The notes beneath the pieces are model-generated. The model was given only the letters and a program-made list of their open reading frames with translations, searched no databases and had not been told where the DNA came from. From Fratercula arctica (taxonomy: Eukaryota; Chordata; Aves; Charadriiformes; Alcidae), in contig CANTUZ010000001.1 of NCBI GenBank assembly GCA_947846985.1, positions 39,022,727 through 39,086,726 on the forward strand: DNA of 64,000 bases, written 5' to 3'. Positions 60,061 to 64,000 of this stretch are shown one piece after another. Positions within the stretch are counted from its first letter, which is position 1. Each line of letters begins with the position of its first letter. The position numbers and the translations under genes are program-made.

Positions 60061-62133
60061 TTAGATAGACTTGGTGTTCTTGGTGGCTTACTTTACTCTT
60101 TTCTAGCAAGATATAACTTTGTACCATTTTGTGGCAAATCATGAATTTCTCCCTTATTTAGTCTTAAAGCCACAGAACAAAAAAAAAAAAAAAAAAAAAA
60201 AGCAGGAAGCGCATATGAATGATAGTTAGATCCCTGACACTCATGTTTATTCCTACTACTTTTCAGATAGGAGAAGGAAATGCTACAAAACTTTAATGCA
60301 TAAGAAACACATCCATAACATCTCAAATATATTTCTTAAAGAAACAGTTTCTAAATTAGACAATAAATGAACATGAGTGAGAAAAAGGAGAAAAATCTTT
60401 ATTGTTAAGGCTGAATGAAATGAGTATGTAGCAATCAAGAAGATAAAAACATTTTGTATACAGTAGTTTGCAGCTGGACTTGATGATCTTAAAGGTCTTT
60501 TCCAACCGAAATGATTCTATTCTATGATTCTATTCTAAAAGGAAAAATAAATGGAAAAAAACTAGGGAAATATAAAGTTGAATCATACAAGAATAATTTA
60601 TCCTGATTTGGTCTTAATGCCAGTTCCACTGAAACTGGCATTAAAATACAAAACAAAAATCCTGTGATTTAGGTACAGTCAGAATAACACAGCTTCCTGT
60701 ATGAGCTGCGATAATGGCATTCTCATCTTGCCCTATGGAATCTGAATGTCATGAATTCCTGGTTTGAAACATAATTTAATAAAGGTCACTTACCAAGGTA
60801 GAAAACAGGGGAGATAAGGAAAAACCCTGCATAGCACATCTGCTTAGGATGAACTGATCTGACACAGTTATTAATTATCACGGATGCCTTAGGGTTGGAA
60901 TAAAGCTGTCAACTCAAGAGCAAAATGCTTTCCCAAAGTTAGAGTCTTAAAAAAAATTGCAATAAACCCAGAAATGTTCAATCAAACCTGACAAATATCT
61001 TTTCAGACTCTGTGACAATATTAAGGTAAGAGACCTAAATGTGTTAGCAAAGTCTTAATCAAATGGGAAAAAAATATTTTTATCTGAGATAAACTGTGTT
61101 AGATTCAGATGAAATAACTTTGTATTAGATTTATGAAGGCAATGACCTAAAATATTGGCTAACATTTTAGCATTCATTAAAGAAATCTATTCATATAGGA
61201 CTGGGGACTTCAGTAGCTTTAGCATACACAATGATTCAGCTAAGCTGTATCTATAGTACTTGCTCAAATATGTTTTCAAACAGCATGGGCTTTTGCGGAT
61301 AAAAGCAGATTCTGGAACAATGTAGGGATGTGGAACTTATAAATCATATCTGCACAATTATTCGTGCAGTCCTGTGTAATTAATGTAGTTTAGTCTTGAC
61401 ATTTTAGCCTGGAAATTTTCATCAACTTGATTTAGACGGTATCCGTAACATTCTGTTATATTATAGCATTATATTGCCCAAAATATCTATGATATCATAA
61501 AGGAAATGAATATGACTGTGCTAATGGTACTTACCTTTTGAGAAATACTCAACCTTTGCACATAACCGGACAGGAAAATACTTGGGAAGGCAGGTAGGCT
61601 GGTAGGTAGATAGGGGTCATGACATCAAGGTAAAATGTTTGACAGGAATAGGCCATACTGCTCAGTGAGTTATAAGGCTTAGTTTATGTTATTATCAGTA
61701 CTGACCGTATAGATCAAGAAAATAAGGAAGGGAAGAAATATATTTGTATAGTTGCTTTTACTTAGTAATAAAATGCATTTAACATTTGGGCATATTGGTA
61801 ATTCTTAGTGAGAAAGGTATATTTCAACAACAAACTTTCCTCTACATATTCTTTACCTGGATGTCTGGGAGCTTTCCCCAGAATTTCACTAAGACTGGCC
61901 TAATTGGCTATGTCTGTATTCAGCTGGGGACATTCTTGGACCCTAAGACGAAACTTTAAAACCTAGCTCACGTTTAGATACACAAACTCTGTTTACACCT
62001 AAAACAAGGAGGTCACACCAAACTCTTGGGAATGGTCCTCAACATATATTACCCTCCACACACATTATCTGCGATATATAGTGCCAGTTAGTCCAAGCAA
62101 AACCACATGTGGGATCAGGCTAACAGTTAATAG
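60061..62133. other. AT-rich intergenic DNA, no gene seen
   Basis: Contains poly-A at 60,179-60,201, the tiny CR1 3' end at 60,472-60,536 and a short perfect hairpin at 60,614-60,644. A GGCAGGTAGGCTGGTAGGTAGATAGG patch lies near 61,589-61,614. No gene or further element recognised. Confidence 0.65.
60472..60536 (+). mobile_element. Minimal CR1 3' end
   Basis: Only the last 65 bases of a plus-strand CR1 are present: CTGGACTTGATGATC, then AAAGGTCTTTTCCAACC, then octamer-type ATTCTATTCTATG repeats. It is an extreme 5' truncation of the usual CR1 kind or a relic of a deletion. Confidence 0.9.
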
Positions 62134-63704
62134 GTCTATGGGACCGGATGGGCACACAAGTCTATGGGACCAGATGGGTTACATCCAAGAGTGCTGAAAG
62201 GATTGGCAGACATGCTCGCCAAGCCACTTTCCATTATCTACCTGAAGTCATGGCTAACCAGGGAGGTCCCAATGGACTGGAGGGTAGCAAATGTAGCACC
62301 TATCTACAAGAAAGGCAGAAAGGAGGATCCAGGAAACTATAGACCTGTCAGTCTGACCTCGGTAGCAGGGCATGTCATGGAGCAGATCATCTTGAGTGCC
62401 ATTACAAGTCATATAATGGACAAGCAGGGGATCAGGCCTAGTCAGCATGGGTTTACGAAAAGCAGGTCCTGCCTGACGAACCTGATCTCCTTCTATGACA
62501 AGATGACCTGATTATTGGATGAGGGAAAGGCTGTGAACATTGCCTACCTAGATTTTCAAAAAGCATTTGACACTGTCCCCCATAGAATTCTCATGAAAAA
62601 ACTGGCAGCTCATGGCCTGGATGAGCATACGATCTGCTGGATCAAGCACTGGCTGGATGGACAGTCCCAAAGAGTGGTGGTCAGTGGAGTTAAATCCAGC
62701 TGGCGGCCGGTCACAAGTGGTGTCCCTCAGGGCTCGGGGTTGGGACCATTTCTGTTTAACGTCTTTATTGATGACCTTGATAAGGACATAGAGTGTATCA
62801 TCAGTAAGTTTGCAGATGACACCAAGTTAAGCGGGAGTGTTGATCTACATGAGGATAGGGAGGCTCTACAGAGAGACTTGGATAGATTGGACCGATGGGC
62901 CAACACTAATGGAATGTGCTTCAACAAGGCCAAGTGCCGGGTCCTGCACTTGGGTCACAACAACCCCATGCATCGCTACAGGCTTGGGGAAGTGTGACTG
63001 GAGAGCTGCCTGGTAGAAAAGGACCTGGGGGTTCTCATCGACAAACGGCTGAATATAAGCCAGCAGTGTGCCCAGGTGGCCAAGAAAGCCCATGGCATCC
63101 TGGCTTGTATTAGAAATAGTGTGACCAGCAGAAGGAGGGAGGTGATTGTCCCCCTGTACTCAGTACCAGTGAGGCCACACTTTGAGTATTGTGTCCAGTT
63201 TTGGGCACCTCAATATGAGAGAGATATTGAGGTGCTGGAGCGAGTGCAGAGGAGGGCAACGAAGCTGGTGAAGGGCCTGGAATAAATCTTATGCGGAGCA
63301 ATTGAAGGAGCTGGGACTGTTTAGTTTGAGGAAGAGGAGGCTGAGGGGAGACCTCATCACTCTCTACAACTACTTGAAAGGACATTGTAGAGAGGTTGGT
63401 GCTGGTCTCCTCTCACAGGTAATTAGCAATAGAACAAGAGGGAATGGCTTCAAGCTGCAACAGGGTAGGTTTAGGCTGGACATTAGGAAAAAATTCTTCA
63501 CAGAAAGAGTGGTTAGACACTGGAATAGGCTGCCCAGGGAGGTGGTGGAGTCACCGACCCTGAATGTGTTGAAGAGTTGTTTAGATGTGGTGTTAGGGGA
63601 TATGGTGTAAGGGAGAACTTTGTAGAGTAGGGGTGATGGTTGGACTCGATGATCCCAAGGGTCTTTTCCAACCTAAATGATTCTATGATTCTATGATTCT
63701 GTGG
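62134..63704 (+). mobile_element. Best-preserved CR1 LINE copy, 5'-truncated, about 1.57 kb
   Basis: Plus-strand CR1 from inside ORF2 to a complete 3' end. It covers the reverse transcriptase, the C-terminal domain and the 3' UTR, then the AGGGTCTTTTCCAACC box and two and a half ATTCTATG octamers at about 63,678-63,702. The 5' junction shows a 19-base motif (GTCTATGGGACCRGATGGG) twice, at 62,134-62,152 and 62,160-62,178. Few disabling changes separate it from an intact frame, so it is probably among the youngest elements here. Endonuclease and ORF1 are absent. Confidence 0.96.
62164..63610 (+). pseudogene. CR1 ORF2 reverse transcriptase, near-intact but broken
   Basis: Reverse transcriptase of the CR1 clade, which primes copying from nicked target DNA. 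Open stretches at 62,164-62,511, 62,515-62,997 and 63,076-63,285 are in one frame; 63,302-63,610 is in another. Motifs in order: [12 protein letters not shown] near 62,551, [11 protein letters not shown] near 62,719, then the catalytic FADDTKL with FADD at 62,809-62,820, [37 protein letters not shown] and [12 protein letters not shown]. The breaks are TGA at 62,509-62,511, TGA at 62,995-62,997 (where the frame expects Trp, so TGG to TGA), and a frameshift near 63,283 after KGLE. The N-terminal endonuclease is missing, so it is not functional. The ATG at 62,164 is internal. Confidence 0.93.
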
Positions 63705-63976
63705 TATGACAGTTTACGAGCCAGTGCTTGAGCACATGATCTGACACTGGTGGGTGTGTCCTTTATTTGTTTTTAAATGGGATAAGTGTGTGATATCTAA
63801 GACTTACTGTATGCCATTTGAACCATTCTGCTCAGATGAGGCAGGTTTTAAAAGTTATCATGACAGAGTTAAGTACTCTTTTGGCAGCCTCTCTAGATCT
63901 TACCTTTTAAGATTTCTTTATGAAAGCTTAGGCTGTATAGATTCATAACAGCGGAGAGACGGAAAACTGTTTTGAT
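63705..63976. other. Unique DNA between two CR1 copies
   Basis: No element or supported gene. The plus-strand frame at 63,754-63,948 has no recognised domain. Confidence 0.6.
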
Positions 63977-64000
63977 CACAGAATCACAGAATGATAGGTT
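63977..64000 (-). mobile_element. Start of a minus-strand CR1, cut by the window edge
   Basis: ATCACAGAATCACAGAATG followed by ATAGGTT matches the reverse complement of a CR1 3' octamer array and tail, as at 17,984 and 34,296. The rest lies outside the window. Confidence 0.8.

Noticed and set aside
60179..60201. Poly-A run considered as the tail of a processed pseudogene or SINE
   Set aside because: No retroposed body or target duplication could be recognised next to it.

Overview
The window looks like bird nuclear DNA from a gene-poor, AT-rich region. The strongest evidence is repeated CR1 (chicken repeat 1) non-LTR retrotransposon copies. They carry the avian CR1 3' end (ATTCTATG octamers after a GGTCTTTTCCAACC-like stretch) and pieces of the CR1 ORF2 endonuclease and reverse transcriptase. 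Alongside them are avian-type endogenous retrovirus LTRs. The species cannot be named from this alone. I found no host protein-coding gene, rRNA, tRNA or CRISPR array that I could support. Most long open frames are chance frames in AT-rich DNA or antisense frames across CR1.

Layout. 1-9.9 kb: mostly unremarkable AT-rich DNA, with two GC-rich segments (2.8-3.3 and 4.7-5.0 kb) that look like diverged copies of one repeat. 9.9-10.3 kb: a possible LTR with a clear TATA box. 12.06-13.44 kb: a plus-strand CR1 end followed by a minus-strand LTR; a related LTR lies at 17.26-17.95 kb and is followed by a 1.2 kb minus-strand CR1. 22.2-22.8 kb: a solo LTR with near-matching 5 bp flanks. 24.57-24.66 kb: a strong 89 bp hairpin. 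29.97-30.07 kb: a pentanucleotide microsatellite. 34.3-35.6 kb: two minus-strand CR1 pieces. 38.3-38.9 kb: an unclassified GC-rich segment. 40.7-41.9 kb: an old plus-strand CR1 that keeps endonuclease sequence but has lost its reverse transcriptase. 49.4-50.2 kb: a minus-strand CR1. 54.7-57.1 kb: a composite of two minus-strand CR1 pieces, an LTR and a nested plus-strand CR1. 59.35-60.06 kb: an LTR interrupted by a CR1 fragment. 62.1-63.7 kb: the best-preserved CR1, with the FADD catalytic motif of its reverse transcriptase intact. A further CR1 starts at the right edge.

Nothing here works together as an operon or pathway. The content is a layered record of retroelement insertion and decay. 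The more unusual observations are the LTR pair with a shared body but unrelated 3' ends, the hairpin, two LTRs sharing a promoter core, the same in-frame TGA in four CR1 copies, nested insertions, and two weak splice-bounded open segments (32,304-32,365 and 39,112-39,229). Element boundaries come from reading by eye and are approximate; identities and family assignments were not computed.
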